Shown here piece after piece: positions 1 through 8,089 of a stretch of DNA of 23,269 bases. Below the pieces are notes generated by a model. That model was not told the origin of the DNA. It worked only from the letters and a program-made list of their open reading frames with translations, and made no database searches. Made by a program: the position numbers and the translations under genes. The stretch's first letter is position 1. Each line of letters starts with the position of its first letter. This DNA comes from a virus. Location: positions 1 through 23,269 of IMG/VR virus record IMGVR_UViG_3300020153_000010; one strand, written 5' to 3'.

Positions 1-281
1 AGACCGGCGCTGCGATCAAGTTTCTCTCGCTGGAACCACTCTTGGGGCCGCTGCCCAATCTCGACCTGAACGGTATTGATTGGGTGATCGTTGGCGGTGA
101 ATCGGGGCCGGGCGCACGTCCGATGGCAGCCGAATGGGTGCGCGATATTCGCGATCAGTGTCTCAGGGCAGGGATTGCCTTTTTCTTCAAGCAGTGGGGC
201 GGAATGGTGAAAAAACGCACCGGACGGCTCCTCGATGGCCGGACGTGGGATGAGATGCCGGATCATGTAGAATTGCGGTAA
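1..281 (+). CDS. DUF5131 (Gp37/Gp68-like) family protein, C-terminal part
   Basis: The open frame runs in from the left edge and stops with TAA at 279-281, leaving 92 residues. It shows the C-terminal hallmarks of DUF5131: [11 protein letters not shown] near the edge, then [15 protein letters not shown], a FFFKQWGG motif, and a closing [12 protein letters not shown] segment. In this family the N-terminal part carries a three-cysteine motif and often has a partner gene (TcmP) nearby; both would lie outside this window. Phages and mobile elements commonly carry it, but its biochemical role is not settled. The segment looks more GC-rich than the genes that follow, so it may have a different history or be flanking DNA. 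The family assignment is firm; membership of the phage genome is uncertain. Confidence 0.9.
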   Translation, partial: TGAAIKFLSLEPLLGPLPNLDLNGIDWVIVGGESGPGARPMAAEWVRDIRDQCLRAGIAFFFKQWGGMVKKRTGRLLDGRTWDEMPDHVELR

Positions 282-309
282 TGGTATACGTTTGGTACAT
301 GAGTTCGGG

Positions 310-315
310 TATACT
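310..315 (+). promoter_or_regulatory. Possible -10 box TATACT
   Basis: TATACT at 310-315 resembles a sigma-70 -10 element and would place the start point near 322, at the foot of the 323-345 hairpin. No convincing -35 box lies at 17-nt spacing. The palindromic hexamer GTATAC occurs here (309-314) and 25 bp upstream (284-289), which could be operator half-sites or chance. Confidence 0.25.
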
Positions 316-322
316 AGAAATG

Positions 323-356
323 CGCGGGCAGGCGTCTGGCCCGCGTGTGATTTTTT
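323..356 (+). terminator. Hairpin plus T-run after DUF5131
   Basis: A perfect 7-bp GC-rich stem (CGCGGGC at 323-329 with GCCCGCG at 339-345, 9-nt loop) is followed after five bases by six T residues (351-356). This fits a Rho-independent terminator for the DUF5131 gene, although the gap before the T-run is longer than ideal. It could instead be a 5' stabilising stem if transcription starts at the TATACT box just upstream. Confidence 0.5.
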
Positions 357-368
357 GGAGTGGAATGC

Positions 369-809
369 ATGATGGATGACATGTGGGGAACAATACTGAT
401 CAGTATCAGCAGCGCGCTGCTAGGTGGTGGTGGATTAGCAGCGCTGTTGCGCGCACGAGTGCAAAATCAGGTGGATTTGCTGCAATTACAGATCAATCGC
501 GTTGCAGCTCTTGAGCAACAACTTGTTGAGTTAGATCGACGCAATGATGACCTGATTGCACGCAACGCTGAACTGATGGGACAGATTGCATCGTTGCGTA
601 CCGAGAACGAGATGCTTTCTAAGCGATTGGAAGTGCAACGAGTATTAATCGATGATCTTCAGCAAAAAGTCGCTCGATTGTCAATCATAGAAGACGAGAA
701 CGCTCAATTGCGACAGCAACTTCAGATCGAGCGCGCAAAGCGCGAGTTATGCGAGCGTGAAGTTATTACACTACGTGAGCAGATTTCTACCTTGCGTATG
801 CCTTCGTGA
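369..809 (+). CDS. Small membrane-anchored coiled-coil protein
   Basis: This 146-residue protein has a short hydrophobic, glycine-rich N-terminal segment (about residues 5-28, with ILISISSALL then GGGG) that could cross or anchor in the membrane. The rest is a long heptad-rich coiled coil (about 35-140) full of L, E, Q, R and N. A GTG at 360 is also in frame, but GGAG at 357-360 sits 8 nt upstream of ATG 369, so I chose 369; ATG 372 is also possible. It lies directly before the terminase genes, where phages often carry small unassigned proteins. I do not recognise a family. A holin/antiholin-like or spanin-like role is possible but unsupported. Confidence 0.7.
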   Translation: MMDDMWGTILISISSALLGGGGLAALLRARVQNQVDLLQLQINRVAALEQQLVELDRRNDDLIARNAELMGQIASLRTENEMLSKRLEVQRVLIDDLQQKVARLSIIEDENAQLRQQLQIERAKRELCEREVITLREQISTLRMPS

Positions 810-830
810 GTTTCGTTCATGGAGTTTCGT

Positions 831-1250
831 ATGGCTGCACCGGTCGCACGATCGGAATCGCACAGTCGGGCTATTAATCGGCTGATTAGTGACCTGGATA
901 TTCAGGGATACACAAGCATTGAGATTGCCGAGATATTAGCAGAGCAATACAATATCCGCCTGAGTCCTCGTGCTATACAGCTCCGTCTGCGCAAGTTGAA
1001 CGCAGCAGTATCTCATGATCGGGAGGAATATATCAGACGGGAGGAGCGTCTGCTTAATTGGGTTATACACGAACTAATGATGCATTGGGAGCAAACACCT
1101 CCAGAGCGACGACAGAGTAAAACGTTGGCAGCGATCGTGCAAGCTAGTGAGAGTCGACGTCGTTTATTAGGTTTGGATGCTCCATTCCGTCAAGAACATA
1201 GCGGGGTGAACGGAGAGCCAATACGGATTATTGAGATTACTTCGGTATGA
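831..1250 (+). CDS. Putative terminase small subunit (HTH protein)
   Basis: This 139-residue basic protein has a predicted helix-turn-helix in its first half (GYTSIEIAEILAEQYNIRLS, then RAIQLRLRKL), followed by a helical, charged C-terminal half. Its place directly before the large terminase, with nearly abutting genes, makes it the likely small subunit, which recognises phage DNA and loads it on the packaging motor. An upstream ATG at 819 is in frame, but GGAG at 821-824 is 6 nt before ATG 831, so I chose 831. The stop codon lies inside a 14-bp tandem duplication (1242-1269). The call rests on the HTH and gene order, not on a recognised family motif. Confidence 0.65.
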   Translation: MAAPVARSESHSRAINRLISDLDIQGYTSIEIAEILAEQYNIRLSPRAIQLRLRKLNAAVSHDREEYIRREERLLNWVIHELMMHWEQTPPERRQSKTLAAIVQASESRRRLLGLDAPFRQEHSGVNGEPIRIIEITSV

Positions 1251-1269
1251 TGCAATCGGTATGATGCAA
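1242..1269 (+). repeat. 14-bp perfect tandem duplication at terminase gene junction
   Basis: TCGGTATGATGCAA occurs twice head to tail (1242-1255 and 1256-1269). The first copy carries the small subunit's TGA stop (1248-1250); the second carries the ATG pair (1261, 1264) used as the large-terminase start. In a single-copy ancestor the start would have overlapped the stop as ATGA. Confidence 0.95.
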
Positions 1270-2544
1270 GTTGTATCAGACAAGCTCATTGTTACGTTAC
1301 ACGAAGGTCAGCAACAGGCGTTGCGCAGTCCAAAACGTATTGTGTTAGTATTGGCGGGGACCCAAGGGGGAAAAACGTCATTCGGTCCGGTGTGGTTATA
1401 TCAAGAAATTCAGCGTCGGGGCCCAGGCGATTATTTAGTTGTCACACCAGTGTATCCATTGCTTGAATTGAAAGCGTTGCCGGTTTTCCGACGCTATTTT
1501 GAGGAGATGTTACGGCTTGGTACGTATACGGCCACACCCACACGGCGATTTACGATGTCGGATGCTGGAGCTCGACGCACGTTTGGTTATATTCCAGACA
1601 CTCCAACGCGGGTACTCTTTGGATATGCGGCTGATCCAGATAGTCTGGAGAGTGCGACTGTAAAAGCAGCGTGGCTTGACGAGGCTGGTCAGCGTAAGTT
1701 CAAGCTTGAGTCGTGGGAGGCGATTCAGCGACGCCTAGCGATTTATCGTGGCCGAGTGTTGATTACCACGACCCCTTACGATCTTGGATGGATTAAAACG
1801 CATGTGTATGATCGGTGGCGGGCTGGAGATCCAGAAATTGATGTGGTGCATTTTGAGAGTATTGCAAATCCAGCCTTTCCTCGTGATGAATATGAGCGGG
1901 CACGTGCAACGCTACCATCTTGGAAATTTGATTTGTTTTATCGGGCGATTTTCACCAGACCAGCCGGTCTAGTGTATGACAGTTTTGATCCGCAGCGTCA
2001 TGTGGTGATACCGTTTGAGATTCCACATCACTGGAAAGTGCTTGTGGGTATTGATTTTGGGGGCGTACATACGGCAGCAGTGTTTCTAGCAAGTGATCCA
2101 CAAACAGGAATCTTGTATTGTTTTGCAGTATATCGTGGTGGTAGGTGTTCTATTGCAGAGCATGTGCAGCAACTTACGACGATCATTGGTCATCGTTCGT
2201 GTATTGCTGTCGGTGGTTCGTTGGGCGAGGACCAATGGCGACGAGAGATGGCAGCCGCAGGCTTCCCAGTAGTTGCCCCGAAGATTCATCAGGTAGACAT
2301 CGGGATTGAGCGTGTGTATGCGCGATTCAAGCAGGATCGATTGGTAATCTTTGCTTCATGTGTCGAACTGATAGCTGAGTTGGAGACATACCGATATGCA
2401 CTCGATGCCTACGGTCGGCCAGTGTCGGAGATCGAGGATAAGCATGACTATCACGTGTTAGACGCATTGCGCTATGTCGTGTCCTATCACGATCACCCAA
2501 TAACGTCCTCACTTCGGCACTCGGTGAGCTACTATGCGTACTAG
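1261..2544 (+). CDS. terL: Terminase large subunit
   Basis: This is the ATPase-nuclease motor that packages DNA through the portal and cuts it. With the start at 1261 it has 427 residues, normal for the family. The ATPase half has a Walker A loop AGTQGGKT (residues 32-39), a Walker B segment AAWLDEAG with D140 and E141, and a coupling motif TTTP (169-172). The RNase H-like nuclease half has GIDFGG with D265, a later acidic GEDQW region and a C-terminal HDYHVLDAL segment with D396 and D401, candidate metal ligands. An in-frame TTG at 1231 has poor spacing from any Shine-Dalgarno. ATG 1261/1264 fits the alignment of the junction repeat, although its own Shine-Dalgarno is weak, so translation may be coupled to the upstream gene. 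Confidence 0.95.
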   Translation: MMQVVSDKLIVTLHEGQQQALRSPKRIVLVLAGTQGGKTSFGPVWLYQEIQRRGPGDYLVVTPVYPLLELKALPVFRRYFEEMLRLGTYTATPTRRFTMSDAGARRTFGYIPDTPTRVLFGYAADPDSLESATVKAAWLDEAGQRKFKLESWEAIQRRLAIYRGRVLITTTPYDLGWIKTHVYDRWRAGDPEIDVVHFESIANPAFPRDEYERARATLPSWKFDLFYRAIFTRPAGLVYDSFDPQRHVVIPFEIPHHWKVLVGIDFGGVHTAAVFLASDPQTGILYCFAVYRGGRCSIAEHVQQLTTIIGHRSCIAVGGSLGEDQWRREMAAAGFPVVAPKIHQVDIGIERVYARFKQDRLVIFASCVELIAELETYRYALDAYGRPVSEIEDKHDYHVLDALRYVVSYHDHPITSSLRHSVSYYAY

Positions 2545-2553
2545 GGAAAAAAG

Positions 2554-3987
2554 ATGGATATCGATCTTACTGACGCACAGAAACGATTAGCATCGCTCCC
2601 ACGATCGCCTTACGTAACGGTGATTGAGCAATTTGTTGCGGGGAACCATTGGCAGGGAGGGATGCAGTGGATTGGACCACGACCTGGGCGTGACGATGAC
2701 CATGCCGCTCAGGTGATGCAAGAAATCGAACGAACGTTTGTTGCAAGAAATGTGATCGGTGAAGTTATTGACCGGCACGTGAATGGTGTTGTTGGAAGAC
2801 CGGTTGCATGGCGTCTAGTTGGTAATGGCAATGTAGATGACGTTGTTGTACACGAAGCAGAGCAAGCGTTAACGCGGTGGTGGGATTATTATGAGCTTGA
2901 TTTCTTCCTATCTCAGTTTGTTCGGCGTTTACTAATACAACAGCGAGTTCCGCTGCGTGTGATTTTGCCGTCGGCGGATGCGCGGGTTTGGACGTCTGGA
3001 CTTGAGGATGTCATGCACCACGTGCGTGTTGAGATGGTAGACTTGGCACTCTGTGGTGTGATCAAGGATGGATTGATTAGGTACGGCCTGTTAACAGATG
3101 GGCAGTACAGTGAGATGAGTTGGTTAGATCGTGGTGACACAGTGTTGCGGATTAGGGATGGATCTATGGAAACTGAGCAGCGATTACCACTTGACGGTAT
3201 GTTGCTGCATTACGATGCTATCCGCGATCCGTTTGTAACAGAGACGTTGATTCGCCAGCAGCGGTTGCTGAATCTGGCATGTACAATGCTCAGTCGTAAT
3301 GTTGTTATGGGAGGTTTTTTGGAGCGGGTGCTTCTCAACGCCCAATTGCCTGGACGTTGGGAAACCACTCCTGACGGTCGGCGACGGTTTGTTCCAGAGA
3401 TGCTGCGTTTCGGGGCTGGGTCAGTTACCGTGTTGCAAGGTGCAGAGATTCGTGATGAGCGCACGGATGAATTGAAAGGGTTCGCGACACCCAACGTCGT
3501 TTATCGAGATCCGGTGCCAGTTGAAACGTTTGATCAGACGATTGCGATTACATACCGTGCCATGCTCTCAGAGGTCTCACAGCTCCATGCGTTACTAGCA
3601 GGTGATGCAGTAGCAAGTGGGATTGCGCGACAACAGGCGATGCATGATTTTGCAGGATCGTTGCGCACAACTGCCCACGTCGTGGAATCGATGGTGCGAT
3701 GGATGTTACGGGTTGTGCTCGCTGTAGCTGCATACTACAGTGGAGTTACAGAACGGTATCGGTTACTCCGTCCGGTTGTGATGTGTCACTTGCATACAGG
3801 GCAGCAGATGGTTACGCCTGAGACATTGGTACGACTGGTCGACAGTAGAATCATGAGTCGTGAAACAGCAATGACATGGCTTGGTATACACGATCCTGAC
3901 GGAGAGTGGGATCGCATTCAACGTGAGCAACAGCAGGCAAGCACACTTTCTCAGCAGATGTTAGCAGCATTTGATAGCGGGCTATGA
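2554..3987 (+). CDS. Phage portal protein
   Basis: This 477-residue protein follows the large terminase and precedes the MuF head protein, the usual portal position. It shows portal-like features: an N-terminal segment on binding and replacement of residues around NVIGEVIDRHVNGVVGRP, a central alpha/beta region, and a helical C-terminal part with SEVSQLHALLAGDAVASG and a late MSRETAMTWLG segment of the kind seen near portal C-termini. The dodecameric portal forms the DNA entry vertex and docks terminase. AGGGA (2543-2547) lies just before ATG 2554. Its last codons overlap the next gene by an ATGA. The exact portal subfamily (SPP1-like or other) is not certain. Confidence 0.88.
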   Translation: MDIDLTDAQKRLASLPRSPYVTVIEQFVAGNHWQGGMQWIGPRPGRDDDHAAQVMQEIERTFVARNVIGEVIDRHVNGVVGRPVAWRLVGNGNVDDVVVHEAEQALTRWWDYYELDFFLSQFVRRLLIQQRVPLRVILPSADARVWTSGLEDVMHHVRVEMVDLALCGVIKDGLIRYGLLTDGQYSEMSWLDRGDTVLRIRDGSMETEQRLPLDGMLLHYDAIRDPFVTETLIRQQRLLNLACTMLSRNVVMGGFLERVLLNAQLPGRWETTPDGRRRFVPEMLRFGAGSVTVLQGAEIRDERTDELKGFATPNVVYRDPVPVETFDQTIAITYRAMLSEVSQLHALLAGDAVASGIARQQAMHDFAGSLRTTAHVVESMVRWMLRVVLAVAAYYSGVTERYRLLRPVVMCHLHTGQQMVTPETLVRLVDSRIMSRETAMTWLGIHDPDGEWDRIQREQQQASTLSQQMLAAFDSGL

Positions 3988-5723
3988 CGACTGGTTCACA
4001 GCTTGACGATATTGCACAATCATTTCGGCGCGCGTTGTTGCAGCGCGATACGAGAGCTATTCAAAAACTAGTTCAGGCATATGGAAAAGTGTACCTAGCC
4101 GTGCAGCAAGAACTGCAACAGTTGGCTGAAGACCGTAATCATCTGCGTCGGGAACGGCTTGTCAGGTTGCGTCAGCAAATTATCGATGCACTTGCTGAGT
4201 TTGCACGAGAAGCAGACGATATAGTGCAATCGTTGCAGATGAGTGGGTTGAGCATCGGTTGGGATAATGCTGCGTCGTTAGCAGCTACCGCAGGTATTCG
4301 GCTGGCGGGCGACGTCGATCGCTTGCCTCGAGAGGCTTTATCAGCGATGGTTGGTATTTTGGCCGACGGTTCGCCAGTGAGGTCTGTATTGGCCAGGATG
4401 GGCGAAGCTGTAGCAAATGCGGTTATTGGAGCGCTTGAAACATCGGTGACAATCGGGCGTAGTTCGGCACGCACTGCGGAAGAAATACGGAAAATCATGG
4501 GCACAAGTCTCCAACGGGCACTGACGATTGCCCGAACGGAACATATGCGTGCCTATCGCTATGCAACGCTAGAGCGATACCGCACGATTGATGCCGTCAC
4601 TGGTTGGCAGTGGCGTGCTGCACCATCGGACCGGACGTGTGTGTCGTGTTTGGCCTTGGATGGACATGTGTTTTCACTACATCAATCGTTTCCGGGGCAT
4701 CCTAACTGTCGATGCACAATGATTCCGGTTGTTGATGGTGCCGTACCAGATCGTTTATACGGTGCGGATTGGTTTGCCCAGCAGCCAGCATCAGTTCAAC
4801 GGCGTATTCTCGGCCCAACGTTGTTTGAGCGTTACCGTGCTGGCGATGTTGCGCTCAACGACATTGTTGGGATCCGCAATGATCCGATTTGGGGACGTCA
4901 AGTACGACAACGTTCATTGGCTGATTTGGAGATGATGCTCATTGAACGAGCGCAAACGGCAGAGATGATTCGTCGGCAGCTTATATCTGAGTCTGATCGT
5001 TTTGTAGAGCGCATCCGTGAAATTTCTGCTGCGATTACTCGTCTATTTGATCGGTTAGACGATCGTCGTGATCCTGATCATGTGCGGCGACAATTGCTTG
5101 ATGAAATTGGCGAGCTAGAACAAGAGCGTACTGATCTGTTCCGCACACACAAGCAACAGTTGACCAATATCTTGCAAGTACATCAACCAATGCAAGCTCA
5201 ATTCATTTTCACTGCTACCCACGGCGATGACTGGGAACGTCGCGTGCGGAGGGGAATTGATGGTTTTTGTTCTCTTGTTTCAGGAACCAGAACAGCGGTG
5301 CAAATTATCCCATTACCGTCTGGTGAACGGGCATATTATCGTCACCAGGCCATTTTTTTACCGCCTGAAGTGATGCCGAAGACGGTTGTGCATGAATTGG
5401 GTCACTGGTTAGAAGATATACATGCCGGAATCCGCGAGCGTGCGCGCATGTTTCTGCGACGACGGACAATGGCAGAAACTCCTGTGCCGTTGACTTCATA
5501 CAATCCAGCGTACAGTGATCACGAACTGACCAGACCGGATCAGTTCCTAGACCCATATATGGGCAAAGTTTACGAACGAGATGGGAAGATATATGCAACG
5601 GAGATTGTGAGTATGGGCTTAGAACTGCTATATGCCGATCCGGTAATGCTCGCAAAAAACGATCCTGAGTACTTTCGCTTTATTGTAACGTTGGGGCGAG
5701 ATGATGCTATTGATCAAAATTGA
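3984..5723 (+). CDS. MuF-type minor head protein fused to zinc-metallopeptidase-like domain
   Basis: The 579-residue product has two parts. The N-terminal half is a MuF (Mu gpF-like) head-morphogenesis domain: RTEHMRAYRYAT around residue 184, then C219/C222 (CVSC) and HPNCRC at 239-244, the family's conserved cysteine-histidine cluster. These proteins sit at the portal vertex and are often carried into the capsid. After a coiled-coil-rich linker (about 310-400) the C-terminal part has HELGHW at 470-475, a zinc-protease HExxH signature, and a TEIVSMGLE segment with E540 as candidate third ligand. MuF proteins often carry variable C-terminal enzyme domains. The peptidase may process head proteins or be an ejected effector; neither is shown. 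Start ATG 3984 overlaps the portal stop. Confidence 0.88.
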   Translation: MTTGSQLDDIAQSFRRALLQRDTRAIQKLVQAYGKVYLAVQQELQQLAEDRNHLRRERLVRLRQQIIDALAEFAREADDIVQSLQMSGLSIGWDNAASLAATAGIRLAGDVDRLPREALSAMVGILADGSPVRSVLARMGEAVANAVIGALETSVTIGRSSARTAEEIRKIMGTSLQRALTIARTEHMRAYRYATLERYRTIDAVTGWQWRAAPSDRTCVSCLALDGHVFSLHQSFPGHPNCRCTMIPVVDGAVPDRLYGADWFAQQPASVQRRILGPTLFERYRAGDVALNDIVGIRNDPIWGRQVRQRSLADLEMMLIERAQTAEMIRRQLISESDRFVERIREISAAITRLFDRLDDRRDPDHVRRQLLDEIGELEQERTDLFRTHKQQLTNILQVHQPMQAQFIFTATHGDDWERRVRRGIDGFCSLVSGTRTAVQIIPLPSGERAYYRHQAIFLPPEVMPKTVVHELGHWLEDIHAGIRERARMFLRRRTMAETPVPLTSYNPAYSDHELTRPDQFLDPYMGKVYERDGKIYATEIVSMGLELLYADPVMLAKNDPEYFRFIVTLGRDDAIDQN

Positions 5724-5964
5724 CGCATGTTGGCTGCGCTTTGATCCGTCTACAGCCCAGTTTGTACTGGAGCGATCGGAAAGTGATCAATGCTATCGGA
5801 TAGTAAGCGAAATCAACTGGGCTTTGGCAACGCTGCCTGGAGGGGTGCCATCGCACCCATCTCCTGCGCAGGCCTTGATCGATATGCTTACAACGTTATA
5901 TCCAGAGCGCGTTACTGTGTATGCCCGTCCACTTGATAATCGTCGTGGTGATGAGGTGTATTAA
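5701..5964 (+). CDS. Small hypothetical phage protein
   Basis: This 87-residue protein starts inside the end of the MuF gene (23-nt overlap) and its TAA overlaps the ATG of the next gene by one base, so the three genes are probably translationally coupled. The purine-rich GGGGCGAG (5693-5700) precedes two candidate starts, ATG 5701 and ATG 5704. The protein has a mixed alpha/beta look (LLIKIDACWLRFDPSTAQFV at the start) and no motif I recognise. Its tight packing between head genes suggests a structural or accessory role in the head, by context only. Confidence 0.7.
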   Translation: MMLLIKIDACWLRFDPSTAQFVLERSESDQCYRIVSEINWALATLPGGVPSHPSPAQALIDMLTTLYPERVTVYARPLDNRRGDEVY

Positions 5965-6839
5965 TGTTACTGATACCGTTTTCCGCAAAAACCATTTCGT
6001 CGCCGGTGCAACTGCCTGTCTATACATCACGATCCTTTGATGCTCCTTACGCAATGATCAATGGGTCACCTGTGTATCTCGCTAGCGATACGGAATATCG
6101 GTTCCGAGACATCCAAGAAGGATGGGCACATTTAGAATCAGAGATCGGGTTTATCCCGATGTCGTATCTGGATCCGAGAAGTATTCAGATCGATCCCAAT
6201 GCATATAAGCGCATCGTTAGCATGGTTACATCACGCTCTGGCGCGAAAGTGCATGTCAATGATCCCATTTGTACGACTGTACAGCGTTGTCATGACGTGG
6301 AACATATATATCGGAGGATTGTAGATAATCGGTACCATGTCTATCCAGTAGACACGTTGCGGTTCATCATTGACACCTATTATGCAATTGGGACGCAAGC
6401 AGGGATTGATTGGGTAATGATGATTGCTCAATCCATTCACGAAACAGATTGGTTTCGATCCTGGTGGGCTCAACCCACAAGACATAATTTCGCAGGTATT
6501 GGAGTGACTGGTGAGGTCTTATCGCATCGTCCGCCCGATGTGCGGAGATGGGCGTATCGAGCGGACGATCAGCGATGGTATCGCGGCTATACCTTTTCTT
6601 CTGTGTACGATGGTATCGCTAATCATGCAGCACTATTACTCGTGTACGCTCAACCGTCAGCACTGTGGACAGAGACACAGCATGCTCTCGTACGCAAGTC
6701 TATGTTTGCTCTCACATTTCAATCACATCCGTTTGCAGGCATTGCCTCCCGTTGGGTAGATCTAAATGGCCGCTGGGCTGTACCGGGTACATCATATGCT
6801 CAGCAGATTGCACGTGTTGCGATGCTCCTACTGCCATAA
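5964..6839 (+). CDS. Cell-wall hydrolase: SH3-like domain plus glucosaminidase (GH73-like) domain
   Basis: This 291-residue protein has an N-terminal SH3b-like stretch (about 18-70: PVYLASDTEYRF, EGWAHLES, GFIPMSYL) and a C-terminal lysozyme-fold domain resembling the GH73 N-acetylglucosaminidase family: MMIAQSIHETDWF with E160 as candidate catalytic acid, then HNFAGIGVTG, a YDGIANHAALL helix and a closing WVDLNGRWAVPGTSYAQQI segment. It would cut peptidoglycan glycan strands, either as the endolysin or as a virion-associated enzyme that opens the wall at infection. No signal peptide is seen. Its place between the MuF gene and the scaffold is unusual for an endolysin. TAATG overlap couples it to the upstream gene. 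Confidence 0.82.
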   Translation: MLLIPFSAKTISSPVQLPVYTSRSFDAPYAMINGSPVYLASDTEYRFRDIQEGWAHLESEIGFIPMSYLDPRSIQIDPNAYKRIVSMVTSRSGAKVHVNDPICTTVQRCHDVEHIYRRIVDNRYHVYPVDTLRFIIDTYYAIGTQAGIDWVMMIAQSIHETDWFRSWWAQPTRHNFAGIGVTGEVLSHRPPDVRRWAYRADDQRWYRGYTFSSVYDGIANHAALLLVYAQPSALWTETQHALVRKSMFALTFQSHPFAGIASRWVDLNGRWAVPGTSYAQQIARVAMLLLP

Positions 6840-6870
6840 TCGCTTGCTCTTTGCTATAATATGCGTGAGG
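6832..6870 (+). promoter_or_regulatory. Extended -10 promoter and Shine-Dalgarno before scaffold gene
   Basis: TGCTATAAT at 6852-6860 contains a consensus TATAAT (6855-6860) with the TGn extension just upstream, the classic extended -10 arrangement that tolerates a poor -35 (TGCCAT at 6832-6837). GAGG at 6867-6870 then lies 7 nt before ATG 6878. It would give a separate transcript for scaffold, decoration and capsid genes, the most abundant virion proteins. The leader would be very short. Confidence 0.65.
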
Positions 6871-6877
6871 AACACCT

Positions 6878-7474
6878 ATGGAACAAGATGAAACTTCCAC
6901 AACAACTGATCGTGGCGCTGATCGACTTGATGATCTTCATCCTGGCTTGCAACGATTACTCGAACGAGAGGGGAATGCAATCGAGGTTGCCAAACTTCTG
7001 TATCACGAGAATTACGAGCTGCGTGCGAAGAATCGCGATCTGCGTCACAAGATTGAACAAGGCACAGTGCTTGACGAATCACAGCATGCTCTATGGCAAG
7101 CATATCAACAATTTGGCCACCCAGATGACATTGCCACCCAGTTGCAGGAACGGAAAGCGTATGAACGGGAAGTCCTGCTGCGCCGGTTTGCCGAGCAGCT
7201 TGATGTGCGGTACCACGTGCTCGCACGGTTGATTGCAAACATGCCAGTTGAGTCAGATGATGACAAGGTCATCATCATACACAATGATCGTCGCGTTCCT
7301 CTTGAGCATTACGTCCAAACAGAATTGTCTGAATTCCTCCCAGTGCTCCGCCAAGGGCAGAGCGCACGGCAACGGCCAACGATATCTGGTACCGCAGCCG
7401 ATCCAGTTCGCTCGTTTATTGACCGTGTGAATGTCGCACGGGAGCAGCGCTCAAATCCATTTCGTCAATCCTAA
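6878..7474 (+). CDS. Putative capsid scaffold protein
   Basis: This 198-residue protein is hydrophilic, acidic at the N-terminus, with a helical coiled-coil-prone middle (NYELRAKNRDLRHKI and ERKAYEREVLLRRFAEQL) and a basic C-terminal tail (VNVAREQRSNPFRQS). Length, composition and place immediately before the decoration and major capsid genes fit an assembly scaffold, which shapes the procapsid and leaves before DNA fills it. It has no protease motif, so removal would need another enzyme or simple exit. A good GAGG site precedes ATG 6878, under the promoter at 6852-6860. The call rests on context and composition. Confidence 0.65.
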   Translation: MEQDETSTTTDRGADRLDDLHPGLQRLLEREGNAIEVAKLLYHENYELRAKNRDLRHKIEQGTVLDESQHALWQAYQQFGHPDDIATQLQERKAYEREVLLRRFAEQLDVRYHVLARLIANMPVESDDDKVIIIHNDRRVPLEHYVQTELSEFLPVLRQGQSARQRPTISGTAADPVRSFIDRVNVAREQRSNPFRQS

Positions 7475-7489
7475 CCTTGGGGAGTGAGT

Positions 7490-8080
7490 ATGGCAACAGC
7501 ATCACGTCTTCGTCCTTATGCAGACGAATCAAGTTTAGAACGAGCCGGCGGTCACAGGATCGACTTTAGTCGAGTGGCTGGGCCGCTGGTCGCTGGTACA
7601 ATCATTGGTAGGTCAGCATCTCGTCTTATTCTTCCAGTTGCGACAAAACTATTGATTTCGTCGATTATGGTTGACAACAATGTTGCAATCGTGGTCTCGA
7701 ATAATCACGGGCTTGCGATCGGTGATCGCATTGTTATCGAAGGAACAGGAGTCGCGTATATCGACGGTGTACGTGTCGTAACCGAAGTCGTTGACAATAT
7801 GACATATCGGGTTGCCGTGTCTGGTCAAAACACAGTGATGAACAGTAATGGAATGACATGGCGTCATGTTGCTGTTGGTATGTTAGAGACTGACGCCAGC
7901 CGCGACGATCCTGCTGCAACGCAAGGTGGGTATAGTGTGCTGGTTGGCGGAGTGGTATATGAGAATTTGCTGCCTGATGCGAGTGGTAACCCGAAGCGTA
8001 TTCCACAAGCACTCAAAGATGAATTACGTTTAGCAGGATGCACGTTTAAGTTTGTCGAATACCGTGATTCGAGGGCGTAG
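7490..8080 (+). CDS. Putative head decoration protein (gpD-like)
   Basis: This 196-residue protein precedes a gpE-type major capsid gene, as the decoration gene does in lambda-like phages. Its C-terminal part (GMLETDASRDDPAA, GGYSVLVGGVVYENLLPDA) resembles the decoration fold, in which small trimers stabilise the expanded shell. An extra middle domain (about 55-120), rich in V, I, N and G, begins with SSIMVDNNVAIVV and includes HGLAIGDRIVIEGTG and a DNMTYRV stretch, and looks like an inserted beta domain, which makes the protein longer than lambda gpD (about 110 residues). A GTG at 7484 is in frame, but GGGGAG (7479-7484) is ideally spaced for ATG 7490. Confidence 0.65.
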   Translation: MATASRLRPYADESSLERAGGHRIDFSRVAGPLVAGTIIGRSASRLILPVATKLLISSIMVDNNVAIVVSNNHGLAIGDRIVIEGTGVAYIDGVRVVTEVVDNMTYRVAVSGQNTVMNSNGMTWRHVAVGMLETDASRDDPAATQGGYSVLVGGVVYENLLPDASGNPKRIPQALKDELRLAGCTFKFVEYRDSRA

Positions 8081-8089
8081 GAGATTGTC

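Noticed and set aside
4172-4504. A 110-residue minus-strand open frame inside the MuF gene
   Set aside because: It lies wholly inside a gene with clear domain motifs, has no ribosome site and no recognisable product.
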